A stretch of 64,000 nucleotides of DNA from an uncultured Roseicyclus sp. Its GTDB lineage: Bacteria > Pseudomonadota > Alphaproteobacteria > Rhodobacterales > Rhodobacteraceae. Each line of letters starts with the position of its first letter. Position 1 is the first letter of the stretch. Under the pieces are notes generated by a model. The model searched no databases. It was given only the letters and a program-made list of their open reading frames with translations, and was not told where the DNA came from. The position numbers were made by a program, and so were the translations under genes. The DNA lies in the NCBI GenBank assembly GCA_947489665.1, contig CANLEH010000006.1:230151-294150 (forward strand), in the 5' to 3' direction. Shown here in pieces: positions 43,850 to 53,548 of the stretch.

Positions 43850-44785
43850 TCAGAGGCGTCCGATGCGTTCGGTCAACAGATCAAAAAATCCTTCGGCGTC
43901 CACATCGCCCATGAACATGGCATTGGGCGCGCGATCTGTCACATGCCACCAATCGGCGACAGTCATGCCGCGGGTCAATTCGGACTGCGTTTCGATCTCA
44001 ACATTGACATGGCGGCCTGAAAACAGTTCAGGCCGGATCAAGTAAGCGATGACGCATGGATCGTGGAGCGGTGCACCGGCGCTGCCGTACTTTTCCTTGT
44101 CGAAACGCTCAAAAAAGTCTGTCCATTCGGCCACCATGCGGCCGGGTTCGGTGCCTAGCGCGCGAAAGGCTTCTACCCGGGGTGCGGTGGTCAGCGCCTT
44201 GTGGGTTACATCGAGCGGCATGACTGTGATCGGACGTCCGGATTTAAACACGATTTCAGCGGCTTCCGGGTCGACGTAAATGTTGAATTCGGCTGCGGGT
44301 GTGATGTTGCCGACCTGAAAATAGGCCCCTCCCATCAACACGATTTCCTGCACACGTGCCACGACGTCAGGCGCTTTCTCAAACGCGGTTGCGATATTGG
44401 TCAGCGGGCCAAGCGGACACAGTGTGACGCTGCCCGGAGGCTCGGATCGCAAGGTTTCGATGATGAAATCGACCCCGTGTTGATGTTCCACCGGCATGGA
44501 CGGGTCTGGCATGACAGGGCCATCGAGGCCGGTCTTGCCGTGCACATGTTCAGCCGTCACCAATTCATGCCGCAGGGGCCGATCACATCCGGCAAAGACT
44601 TTGATGTCGGGTCGACCGGCCAGTTCACATACAATGCGCGCGTTCTTCGTGGTCAGATCAAGCGGCACATTGCCGGCTACGGCCACAACGCCGAGCACTT
44701 CAACCTCGGGTGAGGCGAGGGCCAGAAGAATAGCCACCGCATCGTCCTGCCCCGGATCGGTGTCGATGATGATCTTGCGCGGCAT
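43850..44785 (-). CDS. inosine-uridine preferring nucleoside hydrolase
   Basis: This 311-residue enzyme splits ribonucleosides into base and ribose. It has the calcium-binding IIIDTDPGQDDAVAI at the start, GPLTNIA, EFNIYVDPEAA and a late PLHDPCVI. The pattern is that of the IunH/RihB group; which base is preferred cannot be told. GGAGGTGG precedes the ATG at 44785. The substrate would feed purine or pyrimidine salvage. Confidence 0.92.
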   Translation of the reverse strand: MPRKIIIDTDPGQDDAVAILLALASPEVEVLGVVAVAGNVPLDLTTKNARIVCELAGRPDIKVFAGCDRPLRHELVTAEHVHGKTGLDGPVMPDPSMPVEHQHGVDFIIETLRSEPPGSVTLCPLGPLTNIATAFEKAPDVVARVQEIVLMGGAYFQVGNITPAAEFNIYVDPEAAEIVFKSGRPITVMPLDVTHKALTTAPRVEAFRALGTEPGRMVAEWTDFFERFDKEKYGSAGAPLHDPCVIAYLIRPELFSGRHVNVEIETQSELTRGMTVADWWHVTDRAPNAMFMGDVDAEGFFDLLTERIGRL

Positions 44786-44891
44786 GAGCCACCTCCACTT
44801 GATGCGCGGGATGTTTGACCGTTTGGTCAGGGGATGCAAGCTAGCGCGTGCGGGCTTGACGCCAACACAGGCTCGGCGCATCTGGAGGGGT

Positions 44892-45359
44892 ATGCGCATT
44901 CTGCTTTATATCGTGATCGCGATCGTCGTACTGGCTGTGGCCGCCGCTGCCTATTTCCGCCTCGCTCCGCTGGATGCCGAGGCGCTGCACGTGGATCCGG
45001 CGGAAGTGAGCCCGCCCGCCAGCCCCAATCACGCGTTGATGGTCGGTACGTCCGGGCATTTCATCCAGGCCACACCAGAGGAGATTGCCACGCGGATTGC
45101 AGCCGTCGCCGCAGCTGATGGGGCGACACGTCTTGCCGGATCACCTGAAGAGGGGCACGCCACCTATGTCGTGCGCTCTCGCGTCATGGGATTTCCTGAC
45201 ATCATCAGTTTGCGCTGGCAGGCGCAGGATGGCGGCACGCAACTCGATATTTTTTCGCGGTCGGTCTACGGCTATTCGGATTTGGGCGTGAACACGCGGC
45301 GTGCGCATCGGTGGTCGCAAGCCGCGCGTGGGGCCACGGTGTTCAGCGACGGGGATTAG
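44892..45359 (+). CDS. DUF1499 family protein
   Basis: The 155-residue protein has one N-terminal transmembrane helix (residues 3-22) and a periplasmic DUF1499 domain: [40 protein letters not shown]. These last two stretches are the family signature. Function is unknown. The GGAGG site lies only three bases from the ATG at 44892. The next gene, prfA, follows by 47 bases. Confidence 0.88.
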   Translation: MRILLYIVIAIVVLAVAAAAYFRLAPLDAEALHVDPAEVSPPASPNHALMVGTSGHFIQATPEEIATRIAAVAAADGATRLAGSPEEGHATYVVRSRVMGFPDIISLRWQAQDGGTQLDIFSRSVYGYSDLGVNTRRAHRWSQAARGATVFSDGD

Positions 45360-45406
45360 CGCGGGTCATACCTGCCACACCCGTTCCTTGCCAGAAAGCC
45401 AAACCC

Positions 45407-46462
45407 ATGTTGCCCCGTGACCGCCTCCGCCAGATCACCGACCGGTTCGAATTCCTCGAAGCGCAGCTCAACGGCGGCCCAGATGCCAGTGAGATTGCGC
45501 AAATCAGCCGTGAATATGCTGAGCTGAAGCCCGTTGTCGCCGAGATCGCTGCCTACGAGCAGTTGCTGGAAGACATGGCTGAGGCTGAGGCGATGCTGGA
45601 CGATCCGGACATGAAGCCGCTGGCCGAAGAGGAGTTGCCGCGCTTGCGCGAAGCAATCCCCAAGGCGGAGCAAAGTCTGCAAATCGCCCTACTGCCCAAG
45701 GATGCGGCAGATGCCAAGCCTGCCATGATCGAGATACGGCCCGGCACGGGTGGCGACGAGGCGGCCTTGTTCGCCGGTGACTTGCTGCGCATGTACACGC
45801 GCTACGCAGAAGCGCGGGGGTGGCGGCTGGAAATCATTGATCTGGCGGAAACGGAACTGGGCGGTATCAAGGAAGTCACCGCGCGCATTGAGGGGGAGAA
45901 TGTCTTTGCGCGCCTGAAGTTCGAATCCGGTGTGCATCGGGTCCAGCGGGTGCCAGAAACGGAATCCGGCGGGCGCATTCATACTTCGGCGGCGACCGTT
46001 GCGGTTCTTCCCGAAGCGGAAGAGGTGGATATCGACATCCCCGCCGGCGACATTCGCATCGATACGATGCGATCGTCCGGGGCAGGGGGGCAGCACGTCA
46101 ACACGACCGACTCGGCCGTTCGTATCACGCACCTGCCATCGGGTATCGTCGTGACCAGTTCCGAGAAATCGCAGCATCGCAATCGTGAGATTGCAATGTC
46201 CGTGCTGCGCGCGCGGCTTTACGATCTTGAGCGGCAAAAGATCGACGACGAACGCGCGGCAGATCGCAAATCGCAAGTTGGGTCTGGAGACCGGTCCGAG
46301 CGCATTCGCACCTACAATTTTCCGCAAGGGCGCATGACAGACCACCGCATCAACTTGACGCTCTACAAGCTGGACCAAGTGATGACTGGCGATCTCGATG
46401 AGATTGTCGATGCTCTGACCGCCGAAGATCAGGCCATGAAATTGGCGGAGATGGCAGGGTGA
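45407..46462 (+). CDS. prfA: peptide chain release factor 1
   Basis: RF1 ends translation at UAA and UAG. The 351-residue protein has the GGQ motif at residues 227-229 ([12 protein letters not shown]), which PrmC methylates, and the normal RF1 C-terminal. The start at 45407 matches family length; the open frame upstream is not homologous. prmC begins within its stop codon, a widely conserved pair. Confidence 0.96.
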   Translation: MLPRDRLRQITDRFEFLEAQLNGGPDASEIAQISREYAELKPVVAEIAAYEQLLEDMAEAEAMLDDPDMKPLAEEELPRLREAIPKAEQSLQIALLPKDAADAKPAMIEIRPGTGGDEAALFAGDLLRMYTRYAEARGWRLEIIDLAETELGGIKEVTARIEGENVFARLKFESGVHRVQRVPETESGGRIHTSAATVAVLPEAEEVDIDIPAGDIRIDTMRSSGAGGQHVNTTDSAVRITHLPSGIVVTSSEKSQHRNREIAMSVLRARLYDLERQKIDDERAADRKSQVGSGDRSERIRTYNFPQGRMTDHRINLTLYKLDQVMTGDLDEIVDALTAEDQAMKLAEMAG

Positions 46463-47316
46463 GCACGACGGTCGGTGCGGCACTGCGTGACGCGCGCGCG
46501 GCGCTGCGCGCCTTTCTGCCCGACAATGATGCGGACCGCGAAGCGCGGCTTATGCTTGGGCAGGTCACAGGCCTGTCGCAGGCTCGCTTGGTGTCTGAGC
46601 CTGGGCAAACGCTGGAGCCGGGCCAAGTTCGTGCCATGGTCGATCTTTTGCGTGCACGCGAAATGCGCCAGCCGCTGAGCCAGATTTTCGGTGCTACGGA
46701 GTTCTACGGACGCCTGTTCACCGTAACCCCCGATGTGTTGACCCCGCGTCCCGATACGGAAACTTTGATCGATGTGGCCCTGTCCGAGGATTTTGCCCGC
46801 GTCCTTGATCTTGGCACCGGGTCGGGTTGCATCCTTGCCACTCTGCTTTCCGAGCGTACTGCCGCAACCGGGGTCGGGACCGACATATCAGGTGCGGCTC
46901 TCGAGGTGGCGGCCAGAAACGTTGCGGCCCACGGCCTTGAACCGCGCGCCGAATTGCGGAGGTCCGACTGGCTGGAGAATGTGGATGGCCCGTTTGATTT
47001 GATCGTGTCGAACCCGCCTTATATCGCGAAGGCTGAGTTGGACGCGCTTGAGCCAGAAGTCCGGGATTGGGAGCCGCACATCGCGCTTTCGCCGGGCGAT
47101 GACGGGCTTGCGGCATACCGCGTCATTGCTGGGTCGGCGTTGAAGTATCTTAGTCAGAATGGGCGACTGATGGTGGAGATCGGCTATAGCCAGGGACCTG
47201 ACGTGTATCGCATTTTCGAGGAAGCGGGGCTTGATCAGGTGCTGTTGCATACCGACATCAACGGGCAGGACAGGGTTGTGATGGGGCGTCCGCCGGCATC
47301 AGCGGAATCCGTCTAA
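46459..47316 (+). CDS. prmC: peptide chain release factor N5-glutamine methyltransferase
   Basis: PrmC methylates the GGQ glutamine of release factors with SAM. The 285-residue protein has an N-terminal five-helix bundle, the SAM motif [11 protein letters not shown] and the catalytic NPPY at residues 185-188. The GTG start overlaps the prfA stop (GTGA), which couples enzyme and substrate. The 245-base gap after it has no gene; a weak hairpin ACCGC/GCGGT lies near 47340. Confidence 0.95.
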   Translation: MSTTVGAALRDARAALRAFLPDNDADREARLMLGQVTGLSQARLVSEPGQTLEPGQVRAMVDLLRAREMRQPLSQIFGATEFYGRLFTVTPDVLTPRPDTETLIDVALSEDFARVLDLGTGSGCILATLLSERTAATGVGTDISGAALEVAARNVAAHGLEPRAELRRSDWLENVDGPFDLIVSNPPYIAKAELDALEPEVRDWEPHIALSPGDDGLAAYRVIAGSALKYLSQNGRLMVEIGYSQGPDVYRIFEEAGLDQVLLHTDINGQDRVVMGRPPASAESV

Positions 47317-47561
47317 ACACCCCGTTATTTGGGTAAAGGACCGCGTTTTTTGCGGTTTGGTTGACTTTGCGCTGGACAGGCGCGTCTGCCCATGTTTACT
47401 CAAGTCTAGGTGCGCAATACCGGGCAAGCATCGCCCAACCGCACCTTCCTTACCAGATAGCGTTGAGGCCAGCGGGGATGCAGGCACGCGCAAACTGAGA
47501 TTAATTCTGGCCCGCCAATTGCGAGTGGCCGACCAACCAGGACAACTGGACCAAAACACAC

Positions 47562-48194
47562 ATGAGATCATCGAAGAACCGCTCGCGGTCCAAAGGGAAC
47601 CGCAACCGCTCTGTCGGAAACATCGTCAACCGCGTTTTTGACAGCTCGGGGCCTGAAGGTAAGGTGCGTGGCACCCCGCAGCAGATCATCGACAAGTACA
47701 ACCAGCTGACGCGTGATGCGCAGTTGAGCAATGACCGCGTTGCTGCCGAAAACTTCCAGCAGCATGCGGAGCATTACTTGCGCATGCTGGCCGAAGCGCA
47801 GCGCGAGATGGATGCGAAGCGCGAAGCGCAGCAGCAACAGCAACAGCAGCAGACCAACAATCAGAACAACCAAAACAACCAGCAAGGCGGTGGTGAAGGT
47901 GGTGGCGGCAAAAACAATCGTCGCAACCGGGACCGTGATCGCGACCAGCAGGGCCAGCCCGGCGCCGGTGATCAGCCGCAACCAGACGTCGCGGCCCAAC
48001 AGCCCGCCGAACAGGCCGGTGCTGAGCAGGGCTCATTCGATGCGGTGATCGACAACGCAGCCGAAGGCGAAAGCGGGTTGGTGGAAACCCCCGAGAGTGC
48101 GCCGAAGCCCAAGCGTCAACGTCGGCGCCGCAAGCCCGAGGGCGAAGGGGGCGATGGCGGTGGCGACCAGCCGCCACAAGAAGCCGCCGAATAA
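47562..48194 (+). CDS. DUF4167 family protein with poly-Gln tract
   Basis: The 210-residue protein has the DUF4167 N-terminal domain (GNRNRSVGNIVNRVFDSSGPEGKVRGTPQQIIDKYN, read in two parts), which is basic and highly conserved in alphaproteobacteria. A Gln/Asn-rich tract (eight Gln in a row, then TNNQNNQNNQQ), a Gly-rich and Arg/Asp-rich part (RNRDRDRDQQ) and an acidic, then basic, tail follow. Such composition fits RNA or phase-separating proteins, but no activity is established. A strong terminator follows the gene. Confidence 0.88.
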   Translation: MRSSKNRSRSKGNRNRSVGNIVNRVFDSSGPEGKVRGTPQQIIDKYNQLTRDAQLSNDRVAAENFQQHAEHYLRMLAEAQREMDAKREAQQQQQQQQTNNQNNQNNQQGGGEGGGGKNNRRNRDRDRDQQGQPGAGDQPQPDVAAQQPAEQAGAEQGSFDAVIDNAAEGESGLVETPESAPKPKRQRRRRKPEGEGGDGGGDQPPQEAAE

Positions 48195-48199
48195 GAATT

Positions 48200-48223
48200 A
48201 AAGGGCCCGCGAGGGCCCTTTTT
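48200..48223. terminator. bidirectional terminator between DUF4167 gene and rsmA
   Basis: AAAGGGCCC pairs perfectly with GGGCCCTTT over GCGA and runs into TTTTTC on the plus strand. It lies between the two convergent stop codons and should serve the plus-strand gene well; the minus-strand direction ends in TTTAATTC and is weaker. Confidence 0.85.
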
Positions 48224-49065
48224 CATGGTCGGGCGATTTCACGCGCGAGAGCACAAAACCCTTCGATCGGCACTTGTTCTGCCCTTTCCGTGGGTTTTAG
48301 GCCCGCGGCGAGCAAACGATCTTCGATATCAGGGGCCAGACCTTTCAAGCCTGCGCGGAGCATCTTGCGGCGTTGCGCGAAGGCTGCCTTGACCACCCGG
48401 CTGAGGGTATCGGCATCCGCTTCGAACTTTGGCACTGCCAAAGCCTCCAGATGGACAACGGCCGAGTGGACCTTCGGCGGTGGCGTAAAGGCTTCGGGCG
48501 GCAGGGTCATGGCAATCCGCGCAGTCGACCTCCACTGCGTCAAGACGGCAAGCCGGCCGTAGGCCTTGCCGCCGGGCTGCGCCACGATCCGTTCGGCGAC
48601 TTCGCGCTGGAACATCAGCGTCAGGCTTTCCCATGGTGGCGGCCAGGACGGGGGCGTGAGCCAGCGTACCAATAGCTCGGTTCCAACGTTGTACGGCAAG
48701 TTCGCGACGATCTTGCGGGGCGCTGACAGAGCTGCGGCCCAGTCCACTTGCAAGGCATCCTCGTTCAGGACGTCTAGGCGGCCCGGATAGGCCGCGGCAA
48801 TTTCGGCCAGTGCAGGCAGGCAGCGCGCGTCCTTTTCGATCGCCACGACCCGTCGCGCCCCTTCGGCCAATAGGCCGCGCGTCAATCCTCCGGGACCAGG
48901 TCCAACCTCCAGAATATCCGAATGGGTCAGGTCCCCGGCCACGCGGGCAATTTTTGCGGTCAGGTTCAAATCCAGCAGAAAGTTCTGCCCCAAAGACTTC
49001 CGCGCAGACAGGCCATGGGTGGCAATGACATCCCTCAGCGGGGGAAGGTCGTCAATCGCGCTCAT
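48223..49065 (-). CDS. rsmA: 16S rRNA dimethyladenosine transferase
   Basis: RsmA (KsgA) dimethylates two adenines near the 3-prime end of 16S rRNA during 30S assembly. The 280-residue protein has [10 protein letters not shown], the SAM motif [11 protein letters not shown] and the catalytic NLPYN. It follows pdxA by 12 bases at the end of the lpt operon, an order found widely in proteobacteria. Confidence 0.96.
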   Translation of the reverse strand: MSAIDDLPPLRDVIATHGLSARKSLGQNFLLDLNLTAKIARVAGDLTHSDILEVGPGPGGLTRGLLAEGARRVVAIEKDARCLPALAEIAAAYPGRLDVLNEDALQVDWAAALSAPRKIVANLPYNVGTELLVRWLTPPSWPPPWESLTLMFQREVAERIVAQPGGKAYGRLAVLTQWRSTARIAMTLPPEAFTPPPKVHSAVVHLEALAVPKFEADADTLSRVVKAAFAQRRKMLRAGLKGLAPDIEDRLLAAGLKPTERAEQVPIEGFCALAREIARP

Positions 49066-49077
49066 CTGCCCGCTCCG

Positions 49078-50064
49078 TCACTCTGCGCGCGCCCGTGCAA
49101 TGGCCATGTCACGGGCCATCTCAAGCGCTGCAATCAGACTTGTCGGATCCGCCATACCTTTCCCGGCAATGTCGAGGGCCGTGCCGTGATCTGGCGAGGT
49201 GCGTATGAAGGGAAGGCCAAGCGTGACATTCACGCCACCGGCAAAGTCGATTGTCTTGATCGGTATAAGTGCCTGATCGTGATACATCGCGACTGCCGCG
49301 TCATAGTGCGCCCGCGCGCCGGCATGGAACATTGTATCGGCTGACATTGGCCCCAGAAGGCTCATCCCCTGCGCGCGGAGCTTATCGAGGGTCGGGATGA
49401 TCAGGTCGATCTCTTCCTGCCCCATGGCCCCGCCTTCACCGGCATGGGGGTTCAGACCGGCCACGGCGATGCAGGGATTAGTCAGCCCGAAGTCTTTTAT
49501 TAACGCTGACCGCGTGATCTCAAGGGTTTCCGTGAGAAGGGCCTCGGTCAACACTTCTGGCACCTGAGCAAGGGCGATGTGGATCGTGGCTGGTACAACC
49601 TTCAGGTCGGGGCAAGCCAGCATCATGACGACGCGGTCTACTCCCGCGAGATGGGCCAGAAACTCCGTATGACCGGGAAAGGCGAATTGCGCCCCATCGA
49701 TGAGAGCCTTTTTGTGGATGGGGCCGGTTGTGAGCGCCGACGCCTCACCCCGCATGACCAGATCTACGCCAAGTGTGATCGCTTCTATGACCGATGCGGC
49801 GTTGGCCGGATCGGCTACGCCGGGTGAGGCATTGCCGCCAAAGGCCAGCGTCAAGACTGGCAATCCATAGGCAGACGCTGCCATCGCGTCTGCGGGGACC
49901 GCAATCTCCACCAATGGTGTGTTCAGACCAGCCAAGTGTCTGGGATCGCCAATTAAGAAGAAGGGGAGGTCTGCGCCAAGATGTTCCCACGCCTTAGCCG
50001 CGATTTCCGGGCCAATGCCTGCAGGTTCTCCGATGCTGAGTGCAATGGGTTTTGAAAGGCCCAT
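49078..50064 (-). CDS. pdxA: 4-hydroxythreonine-4-phosphate dehydrogenase
   Basis: PdxA oxidises 4-phosphohydroxythreonine in vitamin B6 synthesis. The 328-residue protein has SIGEPAGIGPEI, the FPGHTEFLA zinc site, AGLNPHAGEGG and YHDQALIPIK. The ATG at 50064 was chosen; a TTG five codons before it overlaps surA. It lies between surA and rsmA, the usual place. Confidence 0.95.
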   Translation of the reverse strand: MGLSKPIALSIGEPAGIGPEIAAKAWEHLGADLPFFLIGDPRHLAGLNTPLVEIAVPADAMAASAYGLPVLTLAFGGNASPGVADPANAASVIEAITLGVDLVMRGEASALTTGPIHKKALIDGAQFAFPGHTEFLAHLAGVDRVVMMLACPDLKVVPATIHIALAQVPEVLTEALLTETLEITRSALIKDFGLTNPCIAVAGLNPHAGEGGAMGQEEIDLIIPTLDKLRAQGMSLLGPMSADTMFHAGARAHYDAAVAMYHDQALIPIKTIDFAGGVNVTLGLPFIRTSPDHGTALDIAGKGMADPTSLIAALEMARDMAIARARAE

Positions 50065-50075
50065 GGGCCGCCCGC

Positions 50076-51326
50076 TCAATTCTCGAACGTGATGCGGGCT
50101 TCGGCCCGCAATTCCTCAAGAAATCCCGTGGCATAAGCCTCCAGGCGCTGGCCGATCAGCTGTTGGCGCACCGCGTCGCGCCCTTGTTCCGGCTCGGACC
50201 GTTCGCGATCGCACAGCATCAGTGCCAGCAGCACGGTGCCGCCCGAGCGTGTGACGGACATGGACATCTCCCGTTCGTCCAGGGCGCGCAGGGCCAAGGC
50301 CACGTCTTCGGGCAAATCGCGTGGGGCGACCGACTGACGCTGGAAGCCGCCGGGGATGACACCGTTGAAATCGTTGCAAGTATCGACAGCATTGCGCAGA
50401 CGCTCGGCCTCGGCCAGTGCCTCGGGCGTGCGCCCGCCAGGGATCGCAATGGACACGTAGTCAATCGCAGTCACCGGAAGATCGGGTGCTTCGACCTCGC
50501 GCTGCCCCCGGAATTGGAACAGCGCATAGGCCTGACCACCGCCAAGTGGCACGGGCTCTGTCACTTGGCCCACGCCCATGGACATGAAGAGATCCCGCAG
50601 ACCTTCGGGCAGTTCGTTCAAACCACGCCACCCGGTCAAACCGCCGTTTTCGCGGGTTGGGGCCGCTGAGAAGCGGCGCGCTGCCTCGGAAAAGGTTTCG
50701 GTGCTGCCTGCAATTTGTGTGCGTAGACGCAGCAGCTCGGACACGAGGTTTTCTTGGTTCTCCGGTGTTACGGGAATGATGATTTCCGCCAGCGCAATCT
50801 GGATCCCGCCGCCAAGAACGGTGCCCAATTCCATCGCGCGGTCGATCTCTTCATCGGTTATCTCTGCGCGGGACCCGAAGCGGGACCGCACGACATTCCG
50901 CCAAGTGATGCCGTTGGCCACAAAATCCCGAACCGTTTCGGGCGCGACACCCTGCGATGCCATTTGGCGCAGGAATTGCTCAGGCCCCAGATTTGCGCGA
51001 GCTGCAAATTCGGTCAGACCGGTTTCGATTTCATCTGGCGAGGCTTCGGCCCCCAGTGCCAAAGCTGCAGCCACCTGAAGGCGTTCGTTGACCAGCGCTT
51101 CGGTGGCCTGTTGGCGCAGATCGCCTTGCGCGTTCAGGATTTGCAGAAAGCGGGCGCGCTGTTCGATTTCATAGTTCGTGACGACGGCGTCATCGACGCG
51201 TACGGCCACGGCAAACGGGTTTTGGGCCGCGGCCGGCGTTGCAACCAGCGCCACCATGCCAAGGGCCAACCCTGCGACGAACACAGTGCGTGCCCCGTGG
51301 AGCAGCCGCTTCAATGTTCCAATCAT
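50076..51326 (-). CDS. surA: periplasmic chaperone/peptidyl-prolyl isomerase SurA
   Basis: SurA escorts outer-membrane proteins such as LptD across the periplasm. The 416-residue protein has a signal peptide (cleavage after about residue 34, before QNPF), the SurA N-terminal domain (VDDAVVTNYEIEQRARFLQ) and a parvulin domain (about residues 165-275). It has a second, degenerate C-terminal region. GGGAGACGGGC precedes the ATG at 51326; an in-frame ATG nine codons upstream is less likely. It lies directly after lptD, its major client. Confidence 0.92.
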   Translation of the reverse strand: MIGTLKRLLHGARTVFVAGLALGMVALVATPAAAQNPFAVAVRVDDAVVTNYEIEQRARFLQILNAQGDLRQQATEALVNERLQVAAALALGAEASPDEIETGLTEFAARANLGPEQFLRQMASQGVAPETVRDFVANGITWRNVVRSRFGSRAEITDEEIDRAMELGTVLGGGIQIALAEIIIPVTPENQENLVSELLRLRTQIAGSTETFSEAARRFSAAPTRENGGLTGWRGLNELPEGLRDLFMSMGVGQVTEPVPLGGGQAYALFQFRGQREVEAPDLPVTAIDYVSIAIPGGRTPEALAEAERLRNAVDTCNDFNGVIPGGFQRQSVAPRDLPEDVALALRALDEREMSMSVTRSGGTVLLALMLCDRERSEPEQGRDAVRQQLIGQRLEAYATGFLEELRAEARITFEN

Positions 51327-51391
51327 GCCCGTCTCCCAGCTCAGATTTTTCAATCGCTTTTGCGGCCCGCTTACCGTGCCGTTTGTTTATC

Positions 51392-53548
51392 CTACCCGCG
51401 ACAGCTTCTTGCCACGGACCGTCCTTCACGCCCTGCACCGAAGCCAGCGAGCGATACGGTCAGCCCGACCCGGCCCGACGGGTCGAGACTACTGCTGTCC
51501 GTATATCTGCGCGAAACGAAGAATTCCATATCGACGCACTCATTGCTGTAGCCGAGCGACAGGCGCGCGCGGCTGGGTGCGCTTTCAATGAAGTCATAGC
51601 GCCAATCGACGCCGGCTTCCCACCCATTGGCGAGGCCATATTCGGCCTCAAACGCCCATTCGGAAATATCGTTGGGGCGTTGTTCGCCGGGGTCAGCCTC
51701 AAGGAAAGTATATGTGGATACGACCTGATGCCGGTCGCCCATCCAGTAAAGCGACATCTCCGACGAGGTGAAGTCGAAATCTGTGTCAAAAAGCGCCCTG
51801 TTTACCAGGCTGAGATGGTCGTTGAACCGCACATGGGCAGCGACGAGGAAATCGGACTGTACGCCATTTAGGCCTGAGCCGTCCGTCAACTGGCCTTGTT
51901 CATCTGTGCGCAGTACCACACCACCCGCCAGTGAATAGCTGAACCCCGACGGGGCCGTGCGCGTGTAGGTCAGCCCAAGGTTGGCGCGTGGGCCAATCTC
52001 GCGTTCATCAGCGCCAGGGAAGCGGTCGAGGGAGAAGAGGTTTGCCTCATCAAATTCCACAATGAAGCTGTCCTCGTTGGGCACTTCGTTGCCGTATGTT
52101 TCGGACCAGACAAGTTGGGCGACCGGCTCGATGATATGGCTGACGCCAGAGTCGGAAATGGCCTGAAGCGGATAGCGAAACTCGATTGCGCCGTAGGGTG
52201 TGATCCGGGTTTCGGTGCCGTTGAGCACGCCACCCTGTTGGGTTGAATAAACACCGCCGTGCACCGCCCCCTCAAATGTCATCTCCAAACCGCCGAAAAT
52301 CTCGGTTCGACGCCAGTCAAGCTCACCCGTCACGCGGAAAACATCGCGGCCATTCGCATCATCCCCCACGCTTTCGGCGGTCGAGAAACGGTAGAAACCC
52401 GTCCCTTCCAGCTCAGCGGTCAATGTTCCGCCAATCAAGGATGGTGAGTAGCGGCGCACGATTTCAGCGTGTCCCACCCGCGTCGGCAGGACATCGTTGT
52501 CGACGCCTTCACGCAGCGACTCGTAGAGCGTGCCATAGGCTTCGATATATTCATCGCGGCGGACCCGGCTGATGCGTGCGAAACTTTCCAGGATGTCGGG
52601 ATCGGGAAAGCCATAGGTCGTCAAATAGCCCCGGTCACTGACCGCTTGCGCCTGCAAGTCCAGAATGAACCCACCGCCAACATCAAATTGCGCATCCGCG
52701 AAAAGGTAGGCGCGTGTTGCATCGTCGGTCAGATCGTCCCAGCTGACGGCGCCTTCAGCTTCCAGCCTGCCGTTGCGAAAGGCTTGCCGATAGCGCAGCT
52801 CAACGGTCTGCGTGCCCACGCCAATCCAGGGAGTGACCGTTATGTCGGCGTGATCGCCGAGCATGATGAAGTATGGCACACGGATCTGCGTACCGGTCCG
52901 GTCATCTGCGCGCACAGAGGGTGCAAGAAAGCCGGTTGCGCGCTCCAATGTCGGGTCCGGCAGGCGCATGCGCGGCAAATAGAATACCGGAACACCCATG
53001 ACGCGGAACGTCGCGTTGTCGAAATAAAGCTGCTGTTCGATTTGATCGTGGACGATCCGCCGGGCGCGGATTTCCCAAATCGGTGTTGGGTTTTCGAAGC
53101 ACACTTCACACGTGGACGCCACGGCCTGATACAATTGTGTATAGCGACCATCGGTGCGGTCAATCTGTGTAGCCGCAATCTGCAATTGGCGGTCCAGAAC
53201 AAGCCGCGCTGATTGCAGAACACCGTTTTGAAGATCGCCAGACAGTTCGGCGAAATCCGCGAAAATCTGAGTGTTTCCGCCGGCATCTGTCAGCGTTAAC
53301 GGGCCTTGGACGCGCAATTGGTCCGTTGCGCCATCGAACGAAATCGATTGGGCCCGCAGGCGCGCTCCGTTGTAGAAGACCTCGACCGAGCCGTTGGCCG
53401 AAACGGAAGAAGTTCCATCAAATCGGATATTGTCGGCGATCAACGTGGCTGGCGGCAGCGAAGGGGAGCCCTGCGCTGCGAGGGAGGCACCCCAGCAGAG
53501 GAACACGGCCAAAAGGGCCGCAAACATATGGCGCATGCGGCGCGTCAC
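51392..53548 (-). CDS. lptD: LPS-assembly protein LptD
   Basis: LptD is the outer-membrane beta barrel that places LPS on the cell surface together with LptE. The 718-residue protein has a signal peptide (cleavage near residue 25), an OstA-like N-terminal domain (ADNIRFDGTSSVSANGSVEV) and the C-terminal barrel. Cysteines suited to disulfides are C147 and C150 (STCEVC), one in NECVDM and one in the final SCRG. Its start overlaps the lptG stop (ATGA). No lptE is adjacent. Confidence 0.93.
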   Translation of the reverse strand: MTRRMRHMFAALLAVFLCWGASLAAQGSPSLPPATLIADNIRFDGTSSVSANGSVEVFYNGARLRAQSISFDGATDQLRVQGPLTLTDAGGNTQIFADFAELSGDLQNGVLQSARLVLDRQLQIAATQIDRTDGRYTQLYQAVASTCEVCFENPTPIWEIRARRIVHDQIEQQLYFDNATFRVMGVPVFYLPRMRLPDPTLERATGFLAPSVRADDRTGTQIRVPYFIMLGDHADITVTPWIGVGTQTVELRYRQAFRNGRLEAEGAVSWDDLTDDATRAYLFADAQFDVGGGFILDLQAQAVSDRGYLTTYGFPDPDILESFARISRVRRDEYIEAYGTLYESLREGVDNDVLPTRVGHAEIVRRYSPSLIGGTLTAELEGTGFYRFSTAESVGDDANGRDVFRVTGELDWRRTEIFGGLEMTFEGAVHGGVYSTQQGGVLNGTETRITPYGAIEFRYPLQAISDSGVSHIIEPVAQLVWSETYGNEVPNEDSFIVEFDEANLFSLDRFPGADEREIGPRANLGLTYTRTAPSGFSYSLAGGVVLRTDEQGQLTDGSGLNGVQSDFLVAAHVRFNDHLSLVNRALFDTDFDFTSSEMSLYWMGDRHQVVSTYTFLEADPGEQRPNDISEWAFEAEYGLANGWEAGVDWRYDFIESAPSRARLSLGYSNECVDMEFFVSRRYTDSSSLDPSGRVGLTVSLAGFGAGREGRSVARSCRG

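Noticed and set aside
47317..47561. Promoter with TTGACT at 47361 and small RNA in the prmC-DUF4167 gap
   Set aside because: No acceptable -10 box lies 16-18 bases downstream and no stable RNA structure was seen.
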